Source of the DNA: Thiobacillus denitrificans DSM 12475
GTDB lineage: Bacteria; Pseudomonadota; Gammaproteobacteria; Burkholderiales; Thiobacillaceae
DNA length: 64,000 nt
Reading direction: 5' to 3'
NCBI RefSeq assembly: GCF_000376425.1
Contig: NZ_AQWL01000007.1
Coordinates: forward strand, 1 to 64,000
A model generated the notes under the pieces. It saw only the letters and a list, made by a program, of their open reading frames with translations, was not told where the DNA came from and searched no databases. The translations under genes were made by a program, and so were the position numbers. The stretch's first letter is position 1, and the number at the start of each line of letters is the position of its first letter. Below are positions 18,868 through 27,696 of this stretch, piece by piece.

Positions 18868-19644
18868 CTACAGGCTGTTTCGCCGTGCACGCTCGATATC
18901 CATGACAAAGCGCTGCAGCCTGGCGGCCATGTCGTTGGGCAAATCCAGAAATCGGCAACCCAGGCGGGTCTGGGTGACGCCGTTTTGCAGGCGGATCTGT
19001 GCCGCATTGCGGACTTCCAGCGAGGTGACGACGGTGACGGCTTCGGGCAGCAGCAGGCGGCAGTCGGGCAGCGTTCTGCCGGTGTCGCAGCCGAGGCGCC
19101 CGCTGTTTTCGGCGATCGCCACGCCGCCGCAGCTGATGTCCACGATGCAGGTTGTGATCGGCTCCGCGGTCGCGTCCGGCTGGGACGGAACGATGCATCT
19201 GACCGGGTTGGCAATGGGCATGGCCACCCGGAAATGCTCCCGGCGCTGCAGACGAACCAGCGATGGAGGGATGGCAATGCACAGGGCCGGCAGGTTTTCG
19301 TATGCGCACGCAGCAACCGGGCCGCTGGAGAACGAGATGGAGACGCCATCGAGCTGGGTGATGAACTCCGCGCCCGTGCCGGACATCAGTTCCTGGTTGA
19401 GCGCGTCGCCGCGGGCGCTGTCCAGAATCAGCAGGTTGCGCGCCGCGTCGACCGCGAGCACCGAGGTGACGACGATCTGCCGGCTGCGCGGCAGATCGAG
19501 GTTGACCAGCAGCTTGCGTTTATGGATCGCGCGCAGCAGGAAAAGAATCTCCGCGCGCGAGTGGACGGCGTAAGGCGCCAGTGCATTGGCGCGATCGGGA
19601 TGGGTCAGGTCGTGTTGCGAGGGTTGCGAGACTGGAAAAGACAT
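18868..19644 (-). CDS. Flagellar brake protein, YcgR family (YcgR-N plus PilZ)
   Basis: The protein binds cyclic di-GMP and slows or reorients the flagellar motor in characterised relatives. The 258 residues contain an N-terminal YcgR domain (IHKRKLLVNLDLPRSRQIVVTSVLAVDAARNLLILD) and a C-terminal PilZ domain with the c-di-GMP-binding RxxxR region (RLQRREHFRV) and DxSxxG motif (DISCGG). It lies between cheV and late flagellar genes, and a GGDEF cyclase lies nearby at 25.9 kb, which fits a local c-di-GMP control point. No transmembrane segment is seen. Confidence 0.9.
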   Translation of the reverse strand: MSFPVSQPSQHDLTHPDRANALAPYAVHSRAEILFLLRAIHKRKLLVNLDLPRSRQIVVTSVLAVDAARNLLILDSARGDALNQELMSGTGAEFITQLDGVSISFSSGPVAACAYENLPALCIAIPPSLVRLQRREHFRVAMPIANPVRCIVPSQPDATAEPITTCIVDISCGGVAIAENSGRLGCDTGRTLPDCRLLLPEAVTVVTSLEVRNAAQIRLQNGVTQTRLGCRFLDLPNDMAARLQRFVMDIERARRNSL

Positions 19645-19649
19645 TCTGT

Positions 19650-19943
19650 TCAGACGAGCTCGTTCGGCAAGGCCTGCCTGTCGGCTGCTTCCAGATGGTA
19701 AAGCCAGGCCAGCAGTTCGGCCACTGCGATATATAACTGCGGCGGGATATGGCTGTCGAGATCGATCTGCATCAACAAGGCCAGCAATTCGCGCGATTCG
19801 TGGACGTACACACCCGAGGCGCGGGCTTTCTCGATGATGCTGTCGGCCACCACGCCGCGTCCCTTGGCAACCACGCGGGGCGCAGCATCGCCGCTGCGGT
19901 AGGCGAGCGCGGCAGCGGCGCGCCGCATGTCAGGCGCCGGCAT
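19650..19943 (-). CDS. FlhB cytoplasmic-domain homologue (FhlB-like)
   Basis: This 97-residue protein matches the cytoplasmic C-terminal domain of FlhB without its membrane part: ALAYRSGDAAPRVVAKGRGVVADSIIEKARASGVYVHESRELLALLMQIDLDSHIPPQLYIAVAELLAWLY. The NPTH autocleavage motif is absent. Such stand-alone domains occur beside flagellar genes in many bacteria and can partly substitute for the FlhB C-domain in some. Its start overlaps the end of the FliK-like gene by 14 bases, so the pair may be coupled. Its role here is inferred. Confidence 0.85.
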   Translation of the reverse strand: MPAPDMRRAAAALAYRSGDAAPRVVAKGRGVVADSIIEKARASGVYVHESRELLALLMQIDLDSHIPPQLYIAVAELLAWLYHLEAADRQALPNELV

Positions 19944-20940
19944 CGTGCTGCACCGTGAGGGTGTGGAGGGTGCAGCCGGCCGCGCTCAAGCGCTCGATCA
20001 GCGTGTCCTGGTGCTGTTGCAGCAGGGGTTCGATTTCAGGCTGTTCCGGCATCATCCTGATGCTGAACGCCTGCTGCGCATCGAGCCTGATATGCACGAT
20101 CACGGTGCCGAGTTGCGGCAGGGTCAGTCTGAGCCTGGATTCCCAGCCCGCATCGGCCTCGTCGGCAGCGGCCGACTGGTCCTGCGCGGGGTCCGTTTCC
20201 CGGCGTAGCTGCCATTCCAATGTCTGTCCCGGCCACACCTCGCCGCGCCAGACGAATTGGGGCGATTCCAGCACCTGCAACTGCTGCGACAGCAGGGCGT
20301 GCATCGGGTTAAGCGGCTTCTGCGCGGCCGTTTCGCCGCCGTCGGGCAGGGTCGGCGGGTTGGCTGCGGCACGCGCGGCGTCCGCCGCCGCCAGCCGGTT
20401 CTGTGGCTCCTGCATCAGGCCGTCAAGGCTGTCCTGGCCCGCCGCCCAGTTGGCCAGGTGCGACTCGTAGAACAAGCCGCTGCGGACCAGCGCGGTACGC
20501 AGGGCCAGCGCCAGTTCGGCCGGCAGCGCGGGCGGCTGGTCGAGCAGGGGGCCGGGCGGGACGAGGGTGGGCAGGGCAGGGTGCTGCGGCAGGCGCTGCA
20601 TCAGCTCGCTCAGCATGCGCGCGGTCTGGCTCAGTTGCGGCGCATCGCTGGCCGCGGTTTCGGGGGCTTCGAGCAGAAATACCGGTTGCGGCATGTGGCC
20701 GGCGAAGCGCAGACGCAAGGTGTCGCCGGTGACAACCTGTTGGGGCAGGCGCATGGCGACGGTTTGACCGTCGATTTCGACCAGCGAAATGCCCTTTGCC
20801 TGGCTCCTCACCAAGCCGGCGAGCGTCTGGCCGATTTTCAGGTGCTCGAACGCCGCGCGCGGCGCGGCCTGGTCGCGTTCGACCGCGTCCAGCACGGGCT
20901 GGACGGACAGAATGCGGGACAGGGCCTGGGCCGGATACAT
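19930..20940 (-). CDS. FliK-like flagellar hook-length control family protein
   Basis: A 336-residue protein (from ATG 20940, MYPAQALSRIL) with an N-terminal part resembling FliK-type proteins that read GQTLAGLVRSQAKGISLVEIDGQTVAMRLPQQVVTGDTLRLRF and a C-terminal hook-length-control domain (ESRLRLTLPQLGTVIVHIRLDAQQAFSIRMMPEQPEIEPLLQQHQDTLIERLSAAG). It precedes the FlhB C-domain homologue, a pairing that makes sense because FliK acts on that domain of FlhB. It is distinct from fliK at 10868-11989. The open frame extends further upstream through fliT, but without homology. Confidence 0.8.
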   Translation of the reverse strand: MYPAQALSRILSVQPVLDAVERDQAAPRAAFEHLKIGQTLAGLVRSQAKGISLVEIDGQTVAMRLPQQVVTGDTLRLRFAGHMPQPVFLLEAPETAASDAPQLSQTARMLSELMQRLPQHPALPTLVPPGPLLDQPPALPAELALALRTALVRSGLFYESHLANWAAGQDSLDGLMQEPQNRLAAADAARAAANPPTLPDGGETAAQKPLNPMHALLSQQLQVLESPQFVWRGEVWPGQTLEWQLRRETDPAQDQSAAADEADAGWESRLRLTLPQLGTVIVHIRLDAQQAFSIRMMPEQPEIEPLLQQHQDTLIERLSAAGCTLHTLTVQHDAGA

Positions 20941-20951
20941 GCGGGCGGGCC

Positions 20952-21284
20952 TTACGCCCGCTGCGCTCCGTAGGCGTCCATGCCGCGCTGGCCGGTGCGT
21001 GCCCTGCTCAGGCGCTGCTGCAGCTCGTGCAGGCGCGGCTCGGTGAGCGCGCGGATCTTGGCGTCGTTCTGCAGGATGGTGCGGATGATCGCCACCTTGG
21101 CGCGCTGTTCGGTTTCGTTCAGCGGCACCGGCGCGGCCTGCATCAGGCTGCCGACGTAGCCCTGGCAGCGCTGCTCCAGCGCGGCCAGATGGTCCCATTC
21201 GCCCTGGCTGGCGGCGTCCAGCATGGTGCCGGTGAGTGCGGAGAGCGATTCGTAGGCGGTGAGCATTTCGTTGCTGGTCATCAT
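20952..21284 (-). CDS. fliT: Flagellar protein FliT
   Basis: FliT is the export chaperone for the cap protein FliD. The 110 residues are helical (LTAYESLSALTGTMLDAASQGEWDHLAALEQRCQGYV), with the WDxLxxLExxC pattern of the family. The order fliD-fliS-fliT on one strand is typical. It begins with two successive ATG codons; GGAG lies upstream. FliT sequences vary widely, so the call relies on this pattern and position. Confidence 0.88.
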   Translation of the reverse strand: MMTSNEMLTAYESLSALTGTMLDAASQGEWDHLAALEQRCQGYVGSLMQAAPVPLNETEQRAKVAIIRTILQNDAKIRALTEPRLHELQQRLSRARTGQRGMDAYGAQRA

Positions 21285-21299
21285 GGGCTCCGGTTCGGT

Positions 21300-21734
21300 T
21301 CAGGCTGCAACGTGTTGTTGTTTGGTGGAAGAGGTGGGACGCCCGCTGGCGCCGATCTGCTGCCAGGCGCCGTGCAGTTCCTGCAGCAGGCCCAGCACTT
21401 CTTCGAGCGGGGCGGTCTGGCTGTTGACGTGGGCGAGCATCAGGCGCTGGTTCATGTAGTCGTACAGCGCATCCAGTTGCAGCGCGATGTCGCTACCCTG
21501 CTGCGGGTCGAGCGCGGCGCGCAGGCCGTCGAGGATGATGTTGCTGGCCTTGCTGATGGCGATGGATTTTTTCGCCATGTCGCCATCAGCCATGTGCTTG
21601 ATCGCCATCCGCACCGCCAGTTCGGCGCCTTCGTACAGCATGACGATGAGCTGGTGCGGGCTGGCCGCGATCACGCCGGTTTCCAGGCCGACGCTGGCGT
21701 AGGCGTTGGCAGCGCTTCTCGGATTCGTGTACAC
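21300..21734 (-). CDS. fliS: Flagellin export chaperone FliS
   Basis: FliS keeps flagellin unfolded before export. The 144-residue helical protein shows the family signature YASVGLETGVIAASPHQLIVMLYEGAELAVRMA and later LYDYMNQRLMLAHVNSQ. The start is a GTG at 21734 in GTGTACACGAATCC, where homologues read MYTNPR-like residues; no ATG is in frame nearby. It sits between fliD and fliT, with 18 bases to fliD. Confidence 0.94.
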   Translation of the reverse strand: MYTNPRSAANAYASVGLETGVIAASPHQLIVMLYEGAELAVRMAIKHMADGDMAKKSIAISKASNIILDGLRAALDPQQGSDIALQLDALYDYMNQRLMLAHVNSQTAPLEEVLGLLQELHGAWQQIGASGRPTSSTKQQHVAA

Positions 21735-21752
21735 GTCTGTCTCCCGATGGGT

Positions 21753-23750
21753 TTAGTTCTGGTTGCTGCCTGGCAGGCTGGCCAGCTGCTGGGTCAGAAA
21801 AGTGCTGGTGTTGTTCATGTTGCTGAGCATGGAGTCGAGCGCGGAAAACTGCGCACGGTAGCGTTTCTCGATCTGCACCAGGCGCGCTTCCATCTGCTCC
21901 TGGCGCCGGTCCAGATTCTTGATGCTGCTGTCGATGCCGTCGGTGCGGGTCTTCAGGCTGCCGTCGTCGCCGAGCACGGAGTCGAGATACTGGCTGATGC
22001 GGGACGCATAGCCGTGGCTGAACGTCGCGTTGCCGCGCGCGCCGAGCGCGCCGCCGGCGATGCGCAGCGCCAGGCCTTCGCTGGCATTGCCGGTGGCGCC
22101 GGTCAGCGTCTGCCCGCTGCCGCTTGCCGCGACGCCATTGATCGAGCCGGCGACATCGACGCCGGCGGTGACGACGGGGGCGGCGCCGAACAGGCTGGCC
22201 ATGGCGCTGCCGCCGGTGACTTTCGCCTGCGAAGCGCTGCCGTACAGCGCCGAGGCGACGCTGAGCACGCCGCCGTTTTGCGTCACCAGCACGCTGCCGG
22301 AGGTGCCGGTGGCGCCATTCACCTTGCTCTGGATTTCGGCCGCGAGCGCATCGGCGTTGGCGTAGGTGGCGGCGGCAAGGGTCACGCTGACCGCCTTGCC
22401 ATCGACCGTCAGGGCAAGCTGGTCGTTCACGCCGGCCGTCACGGTCAGCACAGCGGCCTGGTTGCCTTGCGTGCTACCCTGCGTCGCCAGTTGGCTGACG
22501 TTGACGGCATAGCTGCCGGGCTGGGTCTTCGCGCTGCTGGCGCTGTAGTTGACCAGGCTGTCGCTGGTTTTACCCATCTTGGCGAATAGTGCCGCGATGT
22601 CGTCGAAATTCTTGTCGATGGCGGTGTTGAGCTTGGCGTTGTCGAGCGCCAGCATGCCGTCGCGGGTAAAGCTGACGCCGATCTGCGACAGGGTGGTGAG
22701 CGCACCGCCGTTGTCGACCGAGGCATTCAGCAGGTTGCGCATCTCCACCTGGATCGCGCGCGCGGTGGAATCGCCCAGCAGGACGCCGTTCTGCGCGCCG
22801 GGGCCGTTGAAGGCGGTGAGGCTCTTGAGCGTTCCGCTGGTATTGTTGTAGGCCTTGACAAAGGCTTCGACTGCACTGGTGACGGCCTTGGTGTCGCGGC
22901 TGACGGCCAGCGTCAGTTTTTCGCCGGCATTGGCCTGGACCAGGTTCAGGGTGACGCCGTCGATGGCGTTCCTGACGGTGTTGGTGGGCTGCGTCACCGC
23001 GATGCCGTCGATTTCCAGCAGGGCGTCGCGTGCCGCGGCATTCTGGCTGAGGCTTTTGCCGCTGCCGGCGGCCGCCGTCGGATCGTAGGCCAGCGCCGAC
23101 AGGCCGCTGCCGTCGAGCCCGTTGCCATCGTCGTCGATCACACCGATTTTCAGACTGCTGGCCGCGCCGCTGTCGCTGGCGGTGAGCACCAGGCGGTTGC
23201 CGGCGGCGCCGCCGTCGTTGACGATGGTGGCGGTGATGCCCGCATTGGCGGCATTGATCGCATCGCGCACGCCGGCAAGCGTGTTGTTGGCCGGTTCGAT
23301 GCTGATGCTTTTCGCGGCCTTGCCGGCATTGGCGGTAAAGCTGTTCGAGCTGCTGTCGTAGGTGCCGAACTGGATCGTCAGCGTGCCCGAGCCGACGATA
23401 TCGTCGGCCGAGGCGTAGCCGGCGGACGCCAGTTTATGCTGCTGCGCCAGTTGCTTGACTTCGATCTGGTAGCTGGCCGGGATGGCTTTGCCGGCGGCGC
23501 TGGCGCTGAGCACCTTGGTGTCGGACGAGGTGGCGCTCAGCGCCTGGAATTTGCTGCCGCTGCCGAGATCCTTCAGCGCGGTCTGGAAGCTGGCGAGCGC
23601 GCCGCGCAGCTGGCCGAAAGCGGACAGCTTCTGGGTGTGCGCCAGCTCCTGCCTGCTCAAGGCGGCAAGCGGCCTGCGTTCCGACACCATCAACTGTTCG
23701 ACGATGCCGTTGACGTCGAGTCCCGATCCGATCCCTGCGGCTGAAACCAT
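21753..23750 (-). CDS. fliD: Flagellar filament capping protein FliD
   Basis: FliD caps the filament and promotes flagellin polymerisation. The 665-residue protein starts with the family N-terminus (MVSAAGIGSGLDVNGIVEQLM) and ends with a coiled C-terminal domain (DSSIKNLDRRQEQMEARLVQIEKRYRAQFSALDSMLSNMN). The middle is Ala/Gly/Ser/Thr-rich, as expected for a surface-exposed domain. It is longer than the enteric form (about 470), mainly because of the middle region. It follows flaG after 10 bases. Confidence 0.95.
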   Translation of the reverse strand: MVSAAGIGSGLDVNGIVEQLMVSERRPLAALSRQELAHTQKLSAFGQLRGALASFQTALKDLGSGSKFQALSATSSDTKVLSASAAGKAIPASYQIEVKQLAQQHKLASAGYASADDIVGSGTLTIQFGTYDSSSNSFTANAGKAAKSISIEPANNTLAGVRDAINAANAGITATIVNDGGAAGNRLVLTASDSGAASSLKIGVIDDDGNGLDGSGLSALAYDPTAAAGSGKSLSQNAAARDALLEIDGIAVTQPTNTVRNAIDGVTLNLVQANAGEKLTLAVSRDTKAVTSAVEAFVKAYNNTSGTLKSLTAFNGPGAQNGVLLGDSTARAIQVEMRNLLNASVDNGGALTTLSQIGVSFTRDGMLALDNAKLNTAIDKNFDDIAALFAKMGKTSDSLVNYSASSAKTQPGSYAVNVSQLATQGSTQGNQAAVLTVTAGVNDQLALTVDGKAVSVTLAAATYANADALAAEIQSKVNGATGTSGSVLVTQNGGVLSVASALYGSASQAKVTGGSAMASLFGAAPVVTAGVDVAGSINGVAASGSGQTLTGATGNASEGLALRIAGGALGARGNATFSHGYASRISQYLDSVLGDDGSLKTRTDGIDSSIKNLDRRQEQMEARLVQIEKRYRAQFSALDSMLSNMNNTSTFLTQQLASLPGSNQN

Positions 23751-23760
23751 GGCCGTCTCC

Positions 23761-24111
23761 TCAGGCTTCTCGGTTGATCAACAGACCCTGCATGCGGTCT
23801 ATGGATTTGGAAATAGCCAGCATTTCCTCGCTGGGAAACTGGCGCAGCACTTCCTCGGTTTCGGTGTCGACCATCTTGACGATGGTGTGGCCGGTTTCCT
23901 GGTCGAGTGAAAACTTGAGGTTGGTCGACACGGATTCCACGTAGGCATTGGCGGCCTGCACGGCGGCGGCGACCGCCTCCTGGGTGACAGGCGGCGCGGG
24001 CGCGAACACCGGATTGTCGAGGGTGGCGCGCTGCGCGGGGGTAATGGGTGCGGGCGCGGGGGCTTGCCTCAACGCGGCAAGGTCAACTGAATCGACTTTT
24101 CCAATGGACAT
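23761..24111 (-). CDS. flaG: FlaG family flagellar protein
   Basis: FlaG proteins influence filament length. The 116 residues have a proline/alanine-rich N-terminus and the conserved C-terminal block AYVESVSTNLKFSLDQETGHTIVKMVDTETEEVLRQFPSEEMLAISKSIDRMQGLL, in which VKMVD and RQFPSEE are typical. It lies between flagellin and fliD, its usual position, and is probably co-transcribed with fliD-fliS-fliT. Confidence 0.92.
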   Translation of the reverse strand: MSIGKVDSVDLAALRQAPAPAPITPAQRATLDNPVFAPAPPVTQEAVAAAVQAANAYVESVSTNLKFSLDQETGHTIVKMVDTETEEVLRQFPSEEMLAISKSIDRMQGLLINREA

Positions 24112-24140
24112 GATGATTCCCCTTATCTAGGTGCGACGAA

Positions 24141-24169
24141 GGCGGAGCAAGGAAAAACCTTGGTCCGCC
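24141..24169 (-). terminator. Stem-loop downstream of flagellin gene
   Basis: A 12-base stem with one mismatch (GGCGGAGCAAGG against CCTTGGTCCGCC) around a loop of five A lies 35-65 bases after the flagellin stop. A second, smaller inverted repeat (CAGGCG/CGCCTG, about 24178-24195) lies closer to the stop. There is no long U-run, so it may attenuate or stabilise message ends rather than fully terminate. Confidence 0.5.
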
Positions 24170-24204
24170 GTGTCGCCAGGCGCCCGGAGACGCCTGTTTG
24201 TTAC

Positions 24205-25773
24205 TTAACGCAACAGCGAGAGCACGTTGTTCGGTAGCGAGTTGGCCTGCGCCAGCATCGCGGTACCGGCCTGCTGCAGGATCTGGCCGCGCGTCAGCGA
24301 GGCGGTCTCGGCGGCGAAGTCGGCATCGATGATGCGGCTGCGGGCGCCCTGCAGGTTCTCGGCGGTCACCTGGATGTTGCCGATGGCGTTCTCGAAGCGG
24401 CTCTGCACCGCACCCAGAGTGCCGCGGGCGCTGTTCACCGAGTTGATTGCCGCGTCCATCGCCTTCATGGCGTTGTTGGCGCCGGCGACGGTGGAGATGT
24501 CGAGCGTGGCGAAGCCGGTCTGGGCGCTGCCCGGGGTGGCGGCGTTGGTGCCCGCGGTCAGGCCGGTCTGCTCGGTCACGGCGCCGGAGCCGGCGATGTC
24601 GATGTTGCCGGAGCCGCCGATCGAGGTCAGGGTCAGCGCGCCGCCGGCAACCGATGCCTGGACGCCGGTGGCGCCGGTCTTGGCATTGATGGCGGTGGTC
24701 AGGTCGGCCAGGCGGGTGGCGGCATCGGTGGCGGCGCCGACTTCGATGTTCTCGCCGTTGATGGTGAAGGCCGTGCCGGTCAGCGCCGAGAAGGTGCCGG
24801 GAGTGCCGCCGCTTGCCGGGGTGCCGCCGGTGTGGTTGCCGACGAAGCCAGCGCCGCCGAAGGTGCCGGCCGAAGTGGTGCCTGCCGCAGCAGTTGTAGA
24901 GCCGACGGCGTTGGAGAACGACGTGGCGATGGCCATGTCGGTGCCGTCGGCCTTGGTGATGACCAGGTCGCCGCCGGCAACCGTGCCCGCCAGGGTATAG
25001 GCGCCGCCGCTGGCTGCAACAAAAGCGGCGATGTCGGTTTGAAGGTTGGCGGCGGAGGCATCGCCGACCAGGCGGTCGGAGGCGATCGCACCGTCGATCT
25101 TGAACTGGAAGGCGTCGGCGGCATTGTCGGATGCGGCCTGGACGTAGGCGCCGGAGGCTACAGAATCGGTCGCCGTCGCCGTGGTGCCGGCGACGTAGCC
25201 CGTGCCCGTCGGTGCCGCGCCGGCGACCGGCGCGGCCGGGGTGTCGACGCTGGTCCAGCTGCCGAGCGCCGAGATCTGGGCGTTGGCGATGCCGGCGACG
25301 TCGATGGTCTCGCCGGCGTTGGCGCCGACCTGGAAGGCTTGCAGGGTGAAGCTGCCGTCGAGCAGTTTCAGGCCGTTGAATTCGGTCTGCTTGGCGACGC
25401 GGTCGATTTCTGACAGCAGCTGGCCGGCCTCGGCGTTGAGCGCCTTGCGGTCGTCGGCGCTGTTACTGGCGTTGGCGGATTGCACCGCCAGTTCGCGCAC
25501 CCGCTGCAGCATGTCGCCGACCTTACCGAGCGCGCCTTCGGCGGTCTGCGCCAGCGAAATGCCGTCGTTGGCATTGCGGGCGGCGACGTTGAGGCCGCGG
25601 ATCTGCGAAGTCATGCGCTCGGAAATCGCCAGGCCAGCGGCATCGTCCTTGGCGCTGTTCACGCGCAGGCCGGAAGACAGGCGCTGGATCGAGGTGTTGA
25701 GCGCGGACTGCGAGGTGCCCAGGTTGCGCTGGGTGTTGAGCGAAGCGATGTTGGTGTTGATCACTGCTGCCAT
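24205..25773 (-). CDS. fliC: Flagellin
   Basis: The filament subunit, 522 residues. The N-terminal D0/D1 region is classic ([53 protein letters not shown]), and so is the C-terminal region ([64 protein letters not shown]). The central roughly 290 residues are Ala/Gly/Thr-rich and surface exposed. AAAGGAG precedes the ATG closely. It is the only flagellin in the window. Confidence 0.97.
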   Translation of the reverse strand: MAAVINTNIASLNTQRNLGTSQSALNTSIQRLSSGLRVNSAKDDAAGLAISERMTSQIRGLNVAARNANDGISLAQTAEGALGKVGDMLQRVRELAVQSANASNSADDRKALNAEAGQLLSEIDRVAKQTEFNGLKLLDGSFTLQAFQVGANAGETIDVAGIANAQISALGSWTSVDTPAAPVAGAAPTGTGYVAGTTATATDSVASGAYVQAASDNAADAFQFKIDGAIASDRLVGDASAANLQTDIAAFVAASGGAYTLAGTVAGGDLVITKADGTDMAIATSFSNAVGSTTAAAGTTSAGTFGGAGFVGNHTGGTPASGGTPGTFSALTGTAFTINGENIEVGAATDAATRLADLTTAINAKTGATGVQASVAGGALTLTSIGGSGNIDIAGSGAVTEQTGLTAGTNAATPGSAQTGFATLDISTVAGANNAMKAMDAAINSVNSARGTLGAVQSRFENAIGNIQVTAENLQGARSRIIDADFAAETASLTRGQILQQAGTAMLAQANSLPNNVLSLLR

Positions 25774-25936
25774 GTTGTTTCTCCTTTAGTGGTCGATGGT
25801 TCCGGCTTTTACGCCCGCTGGGCTCTGGTGCCGTCAACGTTGGTTTGCCCGCTGGGCTACATGAACCGCCGTTGTGAGAGGAATCGTCGGGGGTCGGAGA
25901 AAGTTAAGGCTGCGGTTGCAAAAATCTGCATGATCT

Positions 25937-27511
25937 TCATTCCGGAGCCTGCATGGGCGCTTGCGGCGCCCGGCAAACCCGGTTCTTGCCGGCGTGCTTG
26001 GCTTCGTACATGGCGCTGTCGGCGCGGGCGATGGCGGCTTCCTGCGATTCGCCGTGAGCACGCGCGGCGACGCCGGCGCTGAAGGTGATCAGCACGCGTT
26101 CGTTGTTGTCGAGGAAGTATTTTCTGGTGAGGCTGCGCTGCAGGCGGGTGACGATTCCCATGGCCTCGTCGAGCGGCGTGTTGGGCAGCAGGATGAGAAA
26201 TTCCTCGCCGCCCATGCGCGCGATGTGGTCGGTGAGGCGCAGTTCCTCCTTGGCGACCTTGACCAGATGGATCAGCGCCGCGTCGCCTGTCTGGTGGCCG
26301 TGCCTGTCGTTGAGCGCCTTGAAGTTGTCGACATCCAGCACGGCGATGCAGAACGGTGAGGCATAGCGGTCGGCGCGCGAGGCTTCGCGCGCGAATTCGT
26401 CGTCCAGGCCGCGCCGGTTGAGGCTGCGGGTGAGCGGGTCTTCGCGCACCAGGGCGCTCATTTCAGTGAGCTGGGTTTCCAGCTGCCGGATGCGGCCTTC
26501 GGCCTGCAGGGCGGCGTCGCGCTCCTGGATCAGCTGGTCGTGGGCGCGGCGGGTGTCGGACTGCGCGGTGCGGGTTTCTTCTAGCAGGCTTTCCAGAATG
26601 CGGTTCAGCTCCCGCACGTCTTCGGTGCTGCCGATGCGTTCGATGTGGGAGGCGATTTTCCCCTGGTACTCGTCGTTGGCCGCCACGGCGTCGTGCATAC
26701 GGCTTACGAAGGTGGTCATGGTGGCTTTCAGCGTGGCGGTGGCTTCGCGCAGGCCGTGCTTGACCAGGCTTTGCTTGTAGATCACTTCCTTGAGCCGTTT
26801 TTCCGCTTCCTGCAGCGACTCGATCCTGAGCGGGCCGGCGACGATTTCCTGCACCATGTCGAGCTGGCCGCGCAGCCAGGTGTCGTCGTCGAGCAGTTCG
26901 CCGATGTTTTCCACCAGCAGCAGCAGAATGCGCCGGAATGTTTCCTGCTGGTCGTGGCGGTGCGAGGCATGCTGGTCGACGTCGATCCACAGGGATTTCA
27001 GGCTGGATGCGGTATTGCGCAGGGCGCTGGCGCTGCTGGCATCGCGCACGACCGAGGCCAGCTGTTGTACTCTGTCCGTCAGCGCGGGGCTGTGCGACAG
27101 TTGGGGAATGAGGCCGAATTCCAGGGTTTTGGCCAGCAGGTCGCGCAGCAGGGCCAGGTCTTCCTCGCCGCCGTCGTCCGTCCGCTGCTTGAGCAGCCGC
27201 GTGATCTGGCTCAACTGCTTGCGGCATTGCGCCCAGTCGCTCTTGCGGATGGCCCGGTCGAGGATTTCCACCGGGCCCGCCAGCTCGGGATGGTGCAGGC
27301 TGAGGTCCATGACCAGGCCGGACAGCGCACTGGCAGCGGTAGCGGTGATGGCCGTCGTCATCGGCACGCCGGGCGCGCCGGTGATTTCCTCGTACAGGGT
27401 CTGGTAGTTGTCCGGGGTCGGCGCGATCCGGCGCAGCGCAAGGCGGCGCAAGGTTTCGCGCGCGACTTCGGTCGGATTGGCAAGATTGATTTTGACGGTC
27501 GGCTCGGCCAT
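25937..27511 (-). CDS. GGDEF-domain diguanylate cyclase
   Basis: The 524-residue protein has a long helical N-terminal region (LANPTEVARETLRRLALRRIAPTPDNYQTLYEEITG), a coiled linker (HDQLIQERDAALQAEGRIRQLETQLTEMSALV) and a C-terminal GGDEF domain with an intact GGEEF active site (434-438) and an inhibitory-site RxxD (RLTD) five residues before it. It should make cyclic di-GMP and be product-inhibited. The N-terminal type is common in beta/gammaproteobacteria next to flagellar genes. The ATG at 27511 is preferred over one 15 codons upstream; neither has a clear ribosome site. The YcgR-type protein at 18.9 kb is a possible effector. Confidence 0.92.
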   Translation of the reverse strand: MAEPTVKINLANPTEVARETLRRLALRRIAPTPDNYQTLYEEITGAPGVPMTTAITATAASALSGLVMDLSLHHPELAGPVEILDRAIRKSDWAQCRKQLSQITRLLKQRTDDGGEEDLALLRDLLAKTLEFGLIPQLSHSPALTDRVQQLASVVRDASSASALRNTASSLKSLWIDVDQHASHRHDQQETFRRILLLLVENIGELLDDDTWLRGQLDMVQEIVAGPLRIESLQEAEKRLKEVIYKQSLVKHGLREATATLKATMTTFVSRMHDAVAANDEYQGKIASHIERIGSTEDVRELNRILESLLEETRTAQSDTRRAHDQLIQERDAALQAEGRIRQLETQLTEMSALVREDPLTRSLNRRGLDDEFAREASRADRYASPFCIAVLDVDNFKALNDRHGHQTGDAALIHLVKVAKEELRLTDHIARMGGEEFLILLPNTPLDEAMGIVTRLQRSLTRKYFLDNNERVLITFSAGVAARAHGESQEAAIARADSAMYEAKHAGKNRVCRAPQAPMQAPE

Positions 27512-27622
27512 GTCGGCACTCAGGCCCGGAAGCGGGCAATTCACTATGCCTCGCATGTTAAGGCGGGCGGAAGGGGGCTGAAGGGTGGATTAGGGCGGGA
27601 AAACCCCGGTATTTCCGAAGGC

Positions 27623-27696
27623 AGGTGCAAGACTCAAGATACAAGATGCAAGGAAAACCTTGTCGCTTGAACCTTGCATCTTGCATCTCGAGTCTC
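27623..27696. repeat. Heptamer-based inverted repeat between diguanylate cyclase and response regulator genes
   Basis: Units GTGCAAG, ACTCAAG, ATACAAG, ATGCAAG are followed, after GAAAA, by units in the opposite sense (CCTTGTC, GCTTGAA, CCTTGCA, TCTTGCA). The arms can pair imperfectly over more than 20 bases. Unlike the other two copies, both neighbours here are on the reverse strand; it follows the response-regulator stop codon, which fits a terminator role. Confidence 0.7.

Noticed and set aside
25881-25907. Possible sigma-28 promoter upstream of flagellin (TTAACTTT ... CCGACGAT on the reverse strand)
   Set aside because: Both boxes are imperfect and the spacing is too short for the TAAA-N15-GCCGATAA consensus; too weak to annotate although a promoter must be close by.
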